Position numbers and translations under genes: made by a program. From Streptosporangium pseudovulgare (GTDB lineage Bacteria; Actinomycetota; Actinomycetes; Streptosporangiales; Streptosporangiaceae), in contig NZ_BMQJ01000001.1 of NCBI RefSeq assembly GCF_014648055.1, positions 124,001-188,000 on the forward strand: 64,000 bases of DNA, given 5' to 3'. Positions within the stretch are counted from its first letter, which is position 1, and the number at the start of each line of letters is the position of its first letter. Under the pieces are notes generated by a model. It was not told where the DNA came from. It did not search any database and was given only the letters and a program-made list of their open reading frames with translations. Of the stretch, positions 53,127 to 60,741 are shown piece by piece.

Positions 53127-53132
53127 AGCGTA
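53127..53132 (-). promoter_or_regulatory. predicted -10 box of murE (leaderless start)
   Basis: TACGCT on the minus strand ends 6 nt before GTG 53120, the same hexamer and spacing as murA. It lies in the short ftsI-murE gap. Confidence 0.5.
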
Positions 53133-53142
53133 CCTTCCCTCG

Positions 53143-55818
53143 TCAGCGGCCGGTGCGGATCGGCACCGAGGCCGACGGCCTGGTCGCGGTGGGCGGGATC
53201 TTCTGGCTCTTCAACGCGAACGTCATCACTTTCTTGAATACCGGGGCTGCGACCTCTCCACCGTAGTGGGCTTTCTGAGGATCTTGGACGACCGCCAGGA
53301 CCACCAGGCGGGGGGCGTCCGCCGGGGCGAAGCCGACGAACGTCGAGGTGTACCCGCAGTATCCCTGGCACTCGGCGTCGTAGCGCATCGCGGTGCCGGT
53401 CTTGCCCGCCACCCGGTAGCCATCGATGGCGGCCAGGTTGCCGGTGCCCTCGGCGCCGACCGCGGCCTCCAGCATCCCGGCGACGTCCCTGGCGGCGCGC
53501 TCGCTGATGACCCGGGTCCGCGCGGCGGGCGCGGCCGGGGCGAACGCGCCCCGCTCGTCGGTGGTGCCTGCCACGATCGTCGGGGTGACGCGCACGCCGC
53601 CGTTGGCGATGGTCTGGTAGACGCTGGCCGTCTGCAGCGCGGTGACCGAGACGCCCTGGCCGTAGGCGATCGTGCAGCGCTGGCTGCCCGACCAGTTCCG
53701 CCAGTCGGGCAGCAGGCCGCCCTCCTCGCGGTACAGGCCGCTGCCCGGCTTGGCGCCGAACCCGAAGCGCCGCATCATCTCGTACAGCCGCTGGTCGCCG
53801 ATCTTCTGCGCGGCCATGATCGTCCCGACGTTGCTGGAGGTCGCGACCACGCCGGAGAAGGTCAGCCGCTCCACGGAGTGCGGGTGGGAGTCGCGCAGCA
53901 CCTGGTCGGCGCACCGGATGTTGTCCGGGACCCGCATGGCGGTGTCCGGCCGCAGCGCGCCCGACTCCAGGGCGGCCGCCGCGGTGATGACCTTGTTGGT
54001 GCTGCCCGGCTCGAACACGTCGGTCACGGCGCGGTTCACCCAGTCCTCGGGCGAGGTCCGCCGCCAGTCGTTCAGGTCGAGCTCGGGGGCGTTGGCCATG
54101 GCGTACACGCGGCCGTCGCGGGCGTCCATCACGATGACGCTGCCGGTGCGGGCACCGGTGGCCTTCACCTCCTCGGCGATCGCCTTCTGGGCGGCCCACT
54201 GGATGTCGCGGTCGATGGTGAGCCGGACGTCCCTGCCCTCGACGGGCGCCTTGACCGTGCTGCGGGTCATCGGGATGCGCTGCCCAGCGCGGCCGGTCTC
54301 GATGATCTGCTCGCCGTCGCGGCCGGCGAGCAGGGTGTCGTAGGTGCTCTCCAGCCCGCTCAGGCCGTTCCCGTCGTCGCCGACGAAGCCGAGGAGGGTC
54401 CCGGCGAGGTCGCCGCCGGGGTAGTCGCGCACGTACCGGCTCCGGGTGCCGAGCCCTTTGAACTTGAGCTTCGAGGCCCCCTGCATGATCCGCCCGGCCA
54501 CGGACGGCTCCACGGCGGAGGCCAGCTTCTGGTAGCGGCTGCCGGGTACGGCGAGCTTGGCCGCGATGTCCTGCTTGGGCTGGCCCAGCTCCGTGGCGAG
54601 GAAGGTGGCCATCTGGTCGCGCATGGCCGGCTTGACCTCGGAGGGGTCGACGTAGACCTCGCGCGCCTCCCGGGTCAGCGCGAGCTCGTGCCCGGCCGCG
54701 TCGGTGATGGAGCCGCGGCGGGCGGTCAGCTTCTCGCCCTGGACCCGCTGCTTGGCCGCCTCGGCGGCGTAGACCTTGGAATCGAGGCCCTGGAGCTGGA
54801 TGAGCCGCCCGGCGAAGATGGACAGCACGAAGGTCATCGCGATCAGGCCGACGCTGATCCGCCGGCCGGGGTTGCCCAGGCGCAGCGTCGCGGGCGGGCG
54901 CGCGGGCGGCCTGGGCGGCCTGCCGCCGCCTCCGTTCCCGCCGGTCGCCGGGGCGGGCCGGGGCGGGCGCGCCTGGTCGCCGGCCGGGCGGACGCGCGGC
55001 CGGCCCGCGGGGCCCGCCGGCTCCTCGGGGCGCGGGGATCGGCCCGGCCTGCGGGGCGCCTCGGGCCCCGGCGGGCGGCCGGGCCTGCCCGCCGCGCCGG
55101 TGGGGACGGGCCTGCCGGTCGCGGGCCGGCCGGAGGCCGGGTGCTTCGCTGAGGCCGGGTGTTTCGCGGAGGCGGAGGACTTCGGAGAGGCGGGGGGCTT
55201 CCCGGAGGCGGAGCCGGTCCTGGTGGCCGGAGGCTTCGCGGAGGCGGATCCGGGCCGCCCGCCGCGGGCGGGGCCGTCCCCGGTGTCGCGGGCCGGCGAC
55301 CCGGCGCGGGGCCTGCCCGGCGGTACGGCGGAGCCACCGGTCCGGCCGGCGGAGGCGGATCCGCCCGCGCCGCCGGAGCGGGCGTTCCGGCCCCCGGCTC
55401 CCTCCGCGCGGGAAGGCCGCCCGGACGCGGGCTCCGGGCGCGGGGAACGGCCGGACGAGCCCTCGGGGCGCGCGGGCTTGCCGGGCGACCGGCCGCGGGA
55501 GGACCCGCCCGCCCCGCCGGTCTCCTCGCGGCGCCCGGATCCCTCGGCGCGCCGGGGCCCGCCGGAGCGCCCGGAGGCGTCCGGGCGCCGGCCGGAGCCC
55601 TCCGGGGACGGCTGCCCGCCGGACGGGGAGGACCCGCCCCGGCCGCCGGGGCCGTCCTGCTCGGGACCGCCCCGGCCGGACGTCCCCCTGGAGGCGTCCG
55701 GGCCGCCCGGTCTGCCGGGCCGGCCCGGCCCCTTCGGGACCCGGCGGCCGGATCCTCCGGCGGGGCCGCCGGAGCCGCCACGGCCCGGGCCGGAGCCCCG
55801 CCCGCCGGTCTCCCTCAC
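53143..55818 (-). CDS. ftsI: septal transpeptidase FtsI (PBP2b/PBP3 type) with long disordered N terminus
   Basis: Class B PBP of 891 residues that crosslinks septal peptidoglycan with FtsW. About 315 residues rich in Gly, Pro, Arg, Ser and Ala precede the transmembrane helix (about 320-340), far longer than usual. The extracytoplasmic part has the dimerisation domain with ARRGSITDAAGHELA and YPGGDLAGTLLGFVG, then the transpeptidase motifs S606-T-N-K, S-S-N in ATSSNVG and K-T-G in GKTGTAM. No PASTA domain. The start overlaps the ftsL stop by 4 nt. The N-terminal frame is consistent in codon use with real coding sequence. Confidence 0.94.
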   Translation of the reverse strand: MRETGGRGSGPGRGGSGGPAGGSGRRVPKGPGRPGRPGGPDASRGTSGRGGPEQDGPGGRGGSSPSGGQPSPEGSGRRPDASGRSGGPRRAEGSGRREETGGAGGSSRGRSPGKPARPEGSSGRSPRPEPASGRPSRAEGAGGRNARSGGAGGSASAGRTGGSAVPPGRPRAGSPARDTGDGPARGGRPGSASAKPPATRTGSASGKPPASPKSSASAKHPASAKHPASGRPATGRPVPTGAAGRPGRPPGPEAPRRPGRSPRPEEPAGPAGRPRVRPAGDQARPPRPAPATGGNGGGGRPPRPPARPPATLRLGNPGRRISVGLIAMTFVLSIFAGRLIQLQGLDSKVYAAEAAKQRVQGEKLTARRGSITDAAGHELALTREAREVYVDPSEVKPAMRDQMATFLATELGQPKQDIAAKLAVPGSRYQKLASAVEPSVAGRIMQGASKLKFKGLGTRSRYVRDYPGGDLAGTLLGFVGDDGNGLSGLESTYDTLLAGRDGEQIIETGRAGQRIPMTRSTVKAPVEGRDVRLTIDRDIQWAAQKAIAEEVKATGARTGSVIVMDARDGRVYAMANAPELDLNDWRRTSPEDWVNRAVTDVFEPGSTNKVITAAAALESGALRPDTAMRVPDNIRCADQVLRDSHPHSVERLTFSGVVATSSNVGTIMAAQKIGDQRLYEMMRRFGFGAKPGSGLYREEGGLLPDWRNWSGSQRCTIAYGQGVSVTALQTASVYQTIANGGVRVTPTIVAGTTDERGAFAPAAPAARTRVISERAARDVAGMLEAAVGAEGTGNLAAIDGYRVAGKTGTAMRYDAECQGYCGYTSTFVGFAPADAPRLVVLAVVQDPQKAHYGGEVAAPVFKKVMTFALKSQKIPPTATRPSASVPIRTGR

Positions 55819-56414
55819 CTGCCCGTGCCCTCCACCCGCTCGCGCGTGACGGGCGCCTGGCCCTGGCTGGCGACCCGGCTGTCGATCGTGTTCATGCTGT
55901 CCCAGTCGCGGTTCTGGCCCTGCAGCTCGGCTCGCTTGGCGAGCTCTTCGGGCGTGTCGAGCCGGGCGTTCTCGTTCTCGCGATCCGCCTTCTGCTGCTG
56001 GAGCTCGCTGATGCCGTCGCGCAGCTCGTTGAGGCGGTAGGAGTCCTGGGCGAGGACGACGTTCAGCAGCAGCAGGCTGACCAGCCCGCCGCAGAGGAGG
56101 CCCACCACGAGCAGCACGAAGGGAGCGCGCGGCGGCCGGCCCTGCCGGGACGGCCGCGCCGTACGGGCGGCGGGGGGCCGGGCGGCGGACCTGCTCGGCG
56201 CGGACCTGCTCGGCGCGGCCTTGGCGGGCGCGGCGGGCTTGACGGGCGCGGCGGACCGGCCCTGAGCGGGCTTGGCGGGTCCGACGGGCCGGCTCGGGGC
56301 GGGCGCGGCGGGCTTGGCGGGCGCGGCGGCCCCGCGTCCCCGCGGCACGGCGCGGGAGACGCGCCCGGGCCGCGCGGCGCGGACGTCTGTGTCACTCCTC
56401 GTCAACTGCCTCAC
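55815..56414 (-). CDS. ftsL: FtsL-like divisome protein
   Basis: A bitopic protein of about 199 residues. The first 100 are Ala/Pro/Arg/Lys/Ser-rich with repeated PAKPAAPAP- and [15 protein letters not shown] segments. One transmembrane helix follows (about 100-122, [18 protein letters not shown]) and then a short extracytoplasmic coiled coil ([20 protein letters not shown]). Position between rsmH and ftsI and this topology identify FtsL. GTG 56414 follows AGAGAGG and overlaps the rsmH 3' end by 23 nt; the exact start is uncertain. Confidence 0.82.
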   Translation of the reverse strand: MRQLTRSDTDVRAARPGRVSRAVPRGRGAAAPAKPAAPAPSRPVGPAKPAQGRSAAPVKPAAPAKAAPSRSAPSRSAARPPAARTARPSRQGRPPRAPFVLLVVGLLCGGLVSLLLLNVVLAQDSYRLNELRDGISELQQQKADRENENARLDTPEELAKRAELQGQNRDWDSMNTIDSRVASQGQAPVTRERVEGTGR

Positions 56415-57396
56415 GGATCCTCTCTGCAGCCCGGCACCGGGCGGAGGCCGCCCGCGGGTTGCGGGCCACCTCCTCTTCGCTCGGGAGTTCGGCACCCCTC
56501 GTCAGCAGCGCGAACCGCGGCTGGTGGGCCGGCAACGGGACCGGCAGCCCGGGAGGGCTGGTGTCCCTGGTCCGGGCCGCCAGGACCTGCTTGGTCAGCC
56601 GGTCCTCAAGGGAGTGGTAGGCGAGCACCACCACGCGCCCGCCAAGCGTCAGGGCGTCGAGCGCCGCGGGGAGCGCACGTTCCAGCGCCGTCAACTCCGC
56701 GTTCACCTCGATCCTCAACGCCTGGAATGTTCTCTTGGCCGGGTTGCCCCCGGTCCGTCGCGTGGCGGCGGGGATCGCCGTACGGACGATCTCCGCGAGC
56801 CGCTTGGTAGACGTTATGGCCTCGTTGCCCCTTTCTTTGATGATTAGGCGCGCGACACGCGGGGCGAATCGCTCCTCGCCGTAATCCCGCAGGATCCGGA
56901 TGAGCTCGGCGGCCGAGTACGTGTTGACGACCACCTCGGCCGTCAGCTCCTGGTCGGGGTCCATCCGCATGTCCAGGGGCGCGTCGTAGGAGTAGGCGAA
57001 GCCCCGCTCGGCCTCGTCGAGCTGGGGCGAGGAGACGCCCAGGTCGAACAGGACGGCGTCGACCCGGGGCCGGCCCAGCCGGGCCAGCACCTCGGGCAGC
57101 TCGTCGGAGACCGCGCGGACCAAAGTGATCCGGTCGGCGTACGGCACCAGCCGGGCGGTGGAACGCTCGATGGCGGCGGGGTCGCGGTCGATGCCGATCA
57201 GATGCAGCGAGGGGTGGGCGGCCAGCAGCGCCTCGGCGTGGCCGCCGAGGCCGAGGTTGGCGTCGACGGCCACCGGGGCCGGACCCGCCAGTGCGGGGGC
57301 CAGCAGTTCGAGCACGCGATCGAGCATCACGGGCACGTGGCCGCCCGGAGCCGCACCCGGGCCCGGAAGATCGGACATGTCGTTGTCAGCGCGCAT
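56392..57396 (-). CDS. rsmH: 16S rRNA m4C1402 methyltransferase RsmH (MraW)
   Basis: SAM-dependent enzyme that N4-methylates C1402 of 16S rRNA. The 334-residue protein starts [14 protein letters not shown], then [13 protein letters not shown], the SAM motif [45 protein letters not shown], and the C-terminal [12 protein letters not shown] and [13 protein letters not shown] 57396 follows GAGGGGG; the in-frame extension to 57543 is low-complexity. A 219-nt gap separates it from mraZ; I see no gene in that gap. Confidence 0.95.
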   Translation of the reverse strand: MRADNDMSDLPGPGAAPGGHVPVMLDRVLELLAPALAGPAPVAVDANLGLGGHAEALLAAHPSLHLIGIDRDPAAIERSTARLVPYADRITLVRAVSDELPEVLARLGRPRVDAVLFDLGVSSPQLDEAERGFAYSYDAPLDMRMDPDQELTAEVVVNTYSAAELIRILRDYGEERFAPRVARLIIKERGNEAITSTKRLAEIVRTAIPAATRRTGGNPAKRTFQALRIEVNAELTALERALPAALDALTLGGRVVVLAYHSLEDRLTKQVLAARTRDTSPPGLPVPLPAHQPRFALLTRGAELPSEEEVARNPRAASARCRAAERIREAVDEE

Positions 57397-57615
57397 GAAG
57401 CGCAAACCCCCTCTTGCCGCCTCGCTCGCGGATGTGCGGCGACGCTCACCGGTGTTCCTGCTGGTCCCCACCACGGGCCGCCCGGCCAGGTCCCCATCCG
57501 CACCCGCGTGCCGGCCCGTCACCTGACACCGGGGAAGGTGCATCAGCTGACGGGCGCGTGGTTGCGGGTGGAGACCTCGCCGAACGACTTTCTCACCGAT
57601 GAGTCGACCGTGGAG

Positions 57616-58047
57616 TCACAAGATCCCTGGCAGCACCTCCTCCGACAGGTCGGAAAAGGCCTGCTCCTGCTCGGCCAGATAGGCGTCCCAGGCACCCGAG
57701 GCCCAGATCTCCAGGCGGGTGTTGGCGCCGATGACCGCGCAGTCACGGCTCAGGCCGGCGTACTCGCGCAGGGGCTGCGGGACGGTGATCCGGCCCTGCT
57801 TGTCGGCGACCTCGTCGGACGCGCTGGCGAAGAGGACGCGGCTGTAGTCGCGGACCGCCTTGGCGGTCACCGGCGCGGTGCGCAGAGCCTCGGTGATGCG
57901 CCTGAACTCCTCTACGGGAAAGACGTAGAGGCAGCGCTCCTGGCCTTTGGTGATCACCAGACCCTCCGCCAGCTCCTCGCGGTACTTCGCCGGCAGGAAC
58001 AGCCGTCCCTTGTCATCGAGACGCGGATGGTGAGTGCCGAGGAACAC
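57616..58047 (-). CDS. mraZ: transcriptional regulator MraZ
   Basis: First gene of the dcw cluster, 143 residues with two SpoVT/AbrB-like halves. [22 protein letters not shown] in the first half and [19 protein letters not shown] in the second are the paired DNA-binding motifs. The C-terminal [18 protein letters not shown] is typical. GTG 58047 follows GGGAGGTGGGG and gives the conserved N terminus; an in-frame extension to 58260 would run through the promoter. MraZ usually represses its own promoter through direct repeats, and such repeats are found upstream. Confidence 0.94.
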   Translation of the reverse strand: MFLGTHHPRLDDKGRLFLPAKYREELAEGLVITKGQERCLYVFPVEEFRRITEALRTAPVTAKAVRDYSRVLFASASDEVADKQGRITVPQPLREYAGLSRDCAVIGANTRLEIWASGAWDAYLAEQEQAFSDLSEEVLPGIL

Positions 58048-58097
58048 CGGCCCCACCTCCCGTGCCTTGCGGAGGGCAGACCACTTTCGTCCCTGCT

Positions 58098-58133
58098 CTC
58101 CACTGCGCACCACCATACTCCACTTCTCTCCAC
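58098..58133 (-). promoter_or_regulatory. MraZ-box array upstream of mraZ
   Basis: Four direct repeats on the minus strand at exactly 10-nt spacing: GTGGAG (58128-58133), GTGGAG (58118-58123), GTGGTG (58108-58113) and GTGGAG (58098-58103). A fifth, GGGACG, is degenerate. The period of one helical turn is the hallmark of MraZ operators. Two boxes lie inside the promoter spacer, which implies autorepression. Confidence 0.75.
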
Positions 58134-58139
58134 CGTCAA
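58112..58139 (-). promoter_or_regulatory. mraZ promoter
   Basis: On the minus strand TTGACG (58134-58139) and TATGGT (58112-58117) are separated by 16 nt, the best sigma-70-type match in the window. Initiation near 58105 would give a leader of about 58 nt. Confidence 0.7.
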
Positions 58140-58195
58140 CTGATTCCGCATCTCCCGGCGATCGACTTCGGCGAAGAAATCCCAGGTCAGGAGGG

Positions 58196-58220
58196 GTGGA
58201 GCGAAGTGGAGGGGGTGGGC
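58196..58220 (+). promoter_or_regulatory. second, oppositely oriented MraZ-box-like array
   Basis: On the plus strand GTGGAG (58196-58201), GTGGAG (58206-58211) and GTGGGC (58215-58220) repeat at about 10 nt. The array points away from mraZ towards the moxR operon. Bases 58222-58360 hold nothing else I recognise. Confidence 0.5.
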
Positions 58221-58360
58221 GGCCCCGGCACGTCACGGGCGTGTCGGGAAGACGGCCCATGGCCGAACGATCATGAAATCGGCGGACCGGCGGGGATCCG
58301 CCGCGGACCCGGCGCGGCCGAGAGCCCGAAATGAGGTTTCATGCCCGCATCGGGTCGCCG

Positions 58361-58384
58361 GGGAACTTCCGGCATCGTAATGTC
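58361..58384 (+). promoter_or_regulatory. candidate ECF-sigma promoter of the moxR operon
   Basis: GGGAAC (58361-58366) and GTC (58382-58384) are 15 nt apart, resembling SigE-type promoters of envelope-stress sigma factors. An overlapping TAATGT (58378-58383) could instead be a sigma-70 -10 box. Confidence 0.3.
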
Positions 58385-58465
58385 GGTACCCACAATGAAA
58401 AGGGGCGCTAAAAGCCCCGAAATATGACCCCCGGCGCAAAACCGCCGCACCCTCATGGAGGCCTG

Positions 58466-59443
58466 GTGGCAGTAACCCATGACGTCTCTCCCCGGCTCGA
58501 CGAGCTGGTGGTCACGGCCCAGCGGATCCACCAGGCGATCGAGTCGGTGATCGAAGGCAAAGGCGACGTCGTCCGCCTCACCCTCACCGTTCTCCTCGCC
58601 GAAGGCCATCTGCTCATCGAGGACGTGCCGGGAGTCGGCAAGACCATGCTCGCCAAGGCGTTGGCGCGGTCCATCGACTGCCCGGTGCGCCGGATCCAGT
58701 TCACCCCCGACCTGCTGCCCAGCGACATCACCGGCGTCAGCGCCTACAACCAGCAGACCAGGGAGTTCGAGTTCAAGCCCGGACCGGTGTTCGCCAACAT
58801 CGTGGTGGGCGACGAGATCAACCGGGCCTCGCCGAAGACCCAGTCGGCGCTGCTGGAGTGCATGGAGGAGCGCCAGGTCACCGTGGACGGCTCGACCTAC
58901 GTGCTGGAGGGCCCCTTCATGGTGATCGCCACCCAGAACCCCATCGAGATGGAGGGCACCTATCCCCTTCCCGAGGCGCAGCGCGACCGCTTCACCGCCC
59001 GGATCGCGATGGGCTACCCCGAGGCGGGCGCCGAGCTGGAGATGCTCGACGTGCACGGCGCCGCCTCCCCGCTGGACAAGCTGGAGCCGGTGGCGACCAC
59101 CGCCGAGGTGCGGGCGCTGATCGACGCGGTGCGCGCCGTCTACGTCTCCCAGCCGGTCAAGAAGTACGCCGTCGACCTGGTGACCGCCACCCGCACCTCC
59201 CCCGACCTGCGGCTGGGCGCCTCCCCCCGGTCGACCCTGCAGCTGGTCCGGGCCGCCCGGGCGCACGCCGCGCTCTCCGGCCGCGACTACGTCATCCCCG
59301 ACGACCTCCAGGAGCTGAGCGTCCCCGTGCTCGCCCACCGGCTGCTGCCCAGCGTCGAGGCCCAGGGCCAGCGCCGGATGCCCGAGCAGGTGGTGGCCGA
59401 GCTGGTCCGGCGGGTGCCCGTCCCCGAGGCCCCGGCCAAGTGA
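58466..59443 (+). CDS. MoxR-family AAA+ ATPase
   Basis: A 325-residue MoxR chaperone-like ATPase. It has Walker A EDVPGVGKTMLAKAL, Walker B VVGDEINRASPKTQSALLE with MEERQVTVDG, sensor ATQNPIEMEGTYPLPEAQRDRF, and a C-terminal lid. MoxR proteins usually sit with DUF58 and von Willebrand or transglutaminase genes and are thought to assist assembly of partner complexes. GTG 58466 follows GGAGG at 4 nt; GTG or ATG codons further upstream (58424) are in frame. It overlaps the DUF58 gene by 4 nt. Confidence 0.93.
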   Translation: MAVTHDVSPRLDELVVTAQRIHQAIESVIEGKGDVVRLTLTVLLAEGHLLIEDVPGVGKTMLAKALARSIDCPVRRIQFTPDLLPSDITGVSAYNQQTREFEFKPGPVFANIVVGDEINRASPKTQSALLECMEERQVTVDGSTYVLEGPFMVIATQNPIEMEGTYPLPEAQRDRFTARIAMGYPEAGAELEMLDVHGAASPLDKLEPVATTAEVRALIDAVRAVYVSQPVKKYAVDLVTATRTSPDLRLGASPRSTLQLVRAARAHAALSGRDYVIPDDLQELSVPVLAHRLLPSVEAQGQRRMPEQVVAELVRRVPVPEAPAK

Positions 59444-60696
59444 CCTCGGGACTCAGGGCCCTGACGTCGCGCGGCCGGTCGTTCATCGCCTCCGGCCTCG
59501 CGGCGATGCTGTGCGCCGTCGTCCTCGGGGAGCAGGACCTTCTCAGGATCGGCGTGCTGATCGCCGCCCTGCCGCTGCTGGCGGCCGTGGTGGTGGCCCG
59601 CACCCGCTACCGGCTGAGCTGCGCGCGGCGGCTGGACCCGCCCAGGACCGAGACCGGCAGCGACGCCACCGTGACGCTCCGCCTGGAGAACATCACCCGG
59701 CTGCCGACCGGCCTGCTGCTGATCGAGGACACCGTCCCCTACGCGCTCGGGGCGCGTCCCAGGTTCATCCTGGACCGGGTCGAGTCGCGCGGCATCCGGG
59801 AGATCGACTACCGGGTGCGGTCCGACCTGCGCGGCCGCTTCCCCATCGGGCCGCTGACGGTCCGGATCAGCGACCCGTTCGGCCTGGTGGAGCTGACCAG
59901 GTCGTTCACCATCAGCGACACCCTCGTGGTGACCCCGCGGGTGGTGGCGCTGCCGCACGTCCGCCTCTCCGGCGAGTGGAGCGGCGGAGGCGAGAGCCGT
60001 ACCAGGAGCGTCGCCGCGGCCGGCGACGACGACGTCGCGCCCCGCGAGTACCGGCAGGGCGACGACCTGCGGCGGGTGCACTGGCGCTCGACCGCCCGGT
60101 ACGGCGAGCTGATGGTGCGGCGCGAGGAGCAGCAGTGGCAGAGCCGCGGCGCGCTCCTGCTGGACACCCGCAGGTACGCGCACCGCGGCGAGGGGCCCCG
60201 CTCGTCGTTCGAGGTGGCGGTCTCGGCCGCGGCGTCCATCGGGGTCCACCTCGCCCGCGAGGGGCTGGGCCTGCGGCTGGTCACCGACCAGGGCGCCCAG
60301 CACCTGGACGACGTCGGGGCGAGCTGGTCGCTGCTGGACGCCCTGGCCGTGGTGCGCACCGGCTCCGCCCGCTCGCTGGAGTACGGCGTGGGCGCGCTGC
60401 GGCAGGGCGGCGGCGACGGCCTGGTGGTGGCCGTGCTCGGCGGGATCGACGTGGAGCAGGCCGAGGCCCTGGCCCGGCTCAGGCACGGCAACATGACCGG
60501 GGTGGCCGTGCTGCTGGACGTGGCCGGGTGGGAGCGTCCGGAGCTCGGTTCGAACGAGGAGTACCGGGCGGCGCAGGCCGTCCTCGCCGGGGCGGGCTGG
60601 CGCGTCGTGCGCCTGCCGTCCGGTGTCTCGATCGCCGACGTGTGGCCGGAGGCCGGGCAGCGCGGGCGGTTCGCGACCAGTGGAGGTGCCGTATGA
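59440..60696 (+). CDS. DUF58 domain protein
   Basis: A 418-residue protein with two N-terminal hydrophobic helices (about 13-50), a beta-rich region, and the DUF58 core containing DVAPREYRQGDDLRRVHWRSTARYGELMVRREEQ. The rest resembles a von Willebrand A-like fold (LLLDTR, then ASIGVHLAREGLGLRLV). It is the usual partner of MoxR. GTG 59440 overlaps the moxR stop (GTGA). Its stop overlaps a 14-codon mini-ORF by 4 nt (ATGA). Function in the cell is unknown; membrane-linked complex assembly is assumed for the family. Confidence 0.9.
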   Translation: MTSGLRALTSRGRSFIASGLAAMLCAVVLGEQDLLRIGVLIAALPLLAAVVVARTRYRLSCARRLDPPRTETGSDATVTLRLENITRLPTGLLLIEDTVPYALGARPRFILDRVESRGIREIDYRVRSDLRGRFPIGPLTVRISDPFGLVELTRSFTISDTLVVTPRVVALPHVRLSGEWSGGGESRTRSVAAAGDDDVAPREYRQGDDLRRVHWRSTARYGELMVRREEQQWQSRGALLLDTRRYAHRGEGPRSSFEVAVSAAASIGVHLAREGLGLRLVTDQGAQHLDDVGASWSLLDALAVVRTGSARSLEYGVGALRQGGGDGLVVAVLGGIDVEQAEALARLRHGNMTGVAVLLDVAGWERPELGSNEEYRAAQAVLAGAGWRVVRLPSGVSIADVWPEAGQRGRFATSGGAV

Positions 60697-60741
60697 GGCT
60701 TCAGGGACGGTCCGCACCCGGCGGAGGCGCCGTATGAGGCT
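60682..60741 (+). repeat. duplicated ribosome binding site and start codon
   Basis: GGAGGTGCCGTATGAGGCT (60682-60700) recurs as GGAGGCGCCGTATGAGGCT (60723-60741), 18 of 19 bases identical at a period of 41 nt. It places two initiation sites in different frames in front of the transglutaminase gene. Confidence 0.8.
60693..60737 (+). CDS. 14-codon coupling mini-ORF between DUF58 and transglutaminase genes
   Basis: The frame encodes MRLQGRSAPGGGAV. Its ATG overlaps the DUF58 stop (ATGA), and its stop overlaps the transglutaminase ATG (ATGA). It is preceded by GGAGG. It arose from a 41-nt duplication of the ribosome binding site and start. The peptide itself is unlikely to have a function; it may relay ribosomes to the next gene. 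Confidence 0.45.
   Translation: MRLQGRSAPGGGAV

Noticed and set aside
58361..58420. A riboswitch in the moxR leader
   Set aside because: Only a 5-bp GGGGC/GCCCC hairpin is evident; no match to riboswitch cores that I know.
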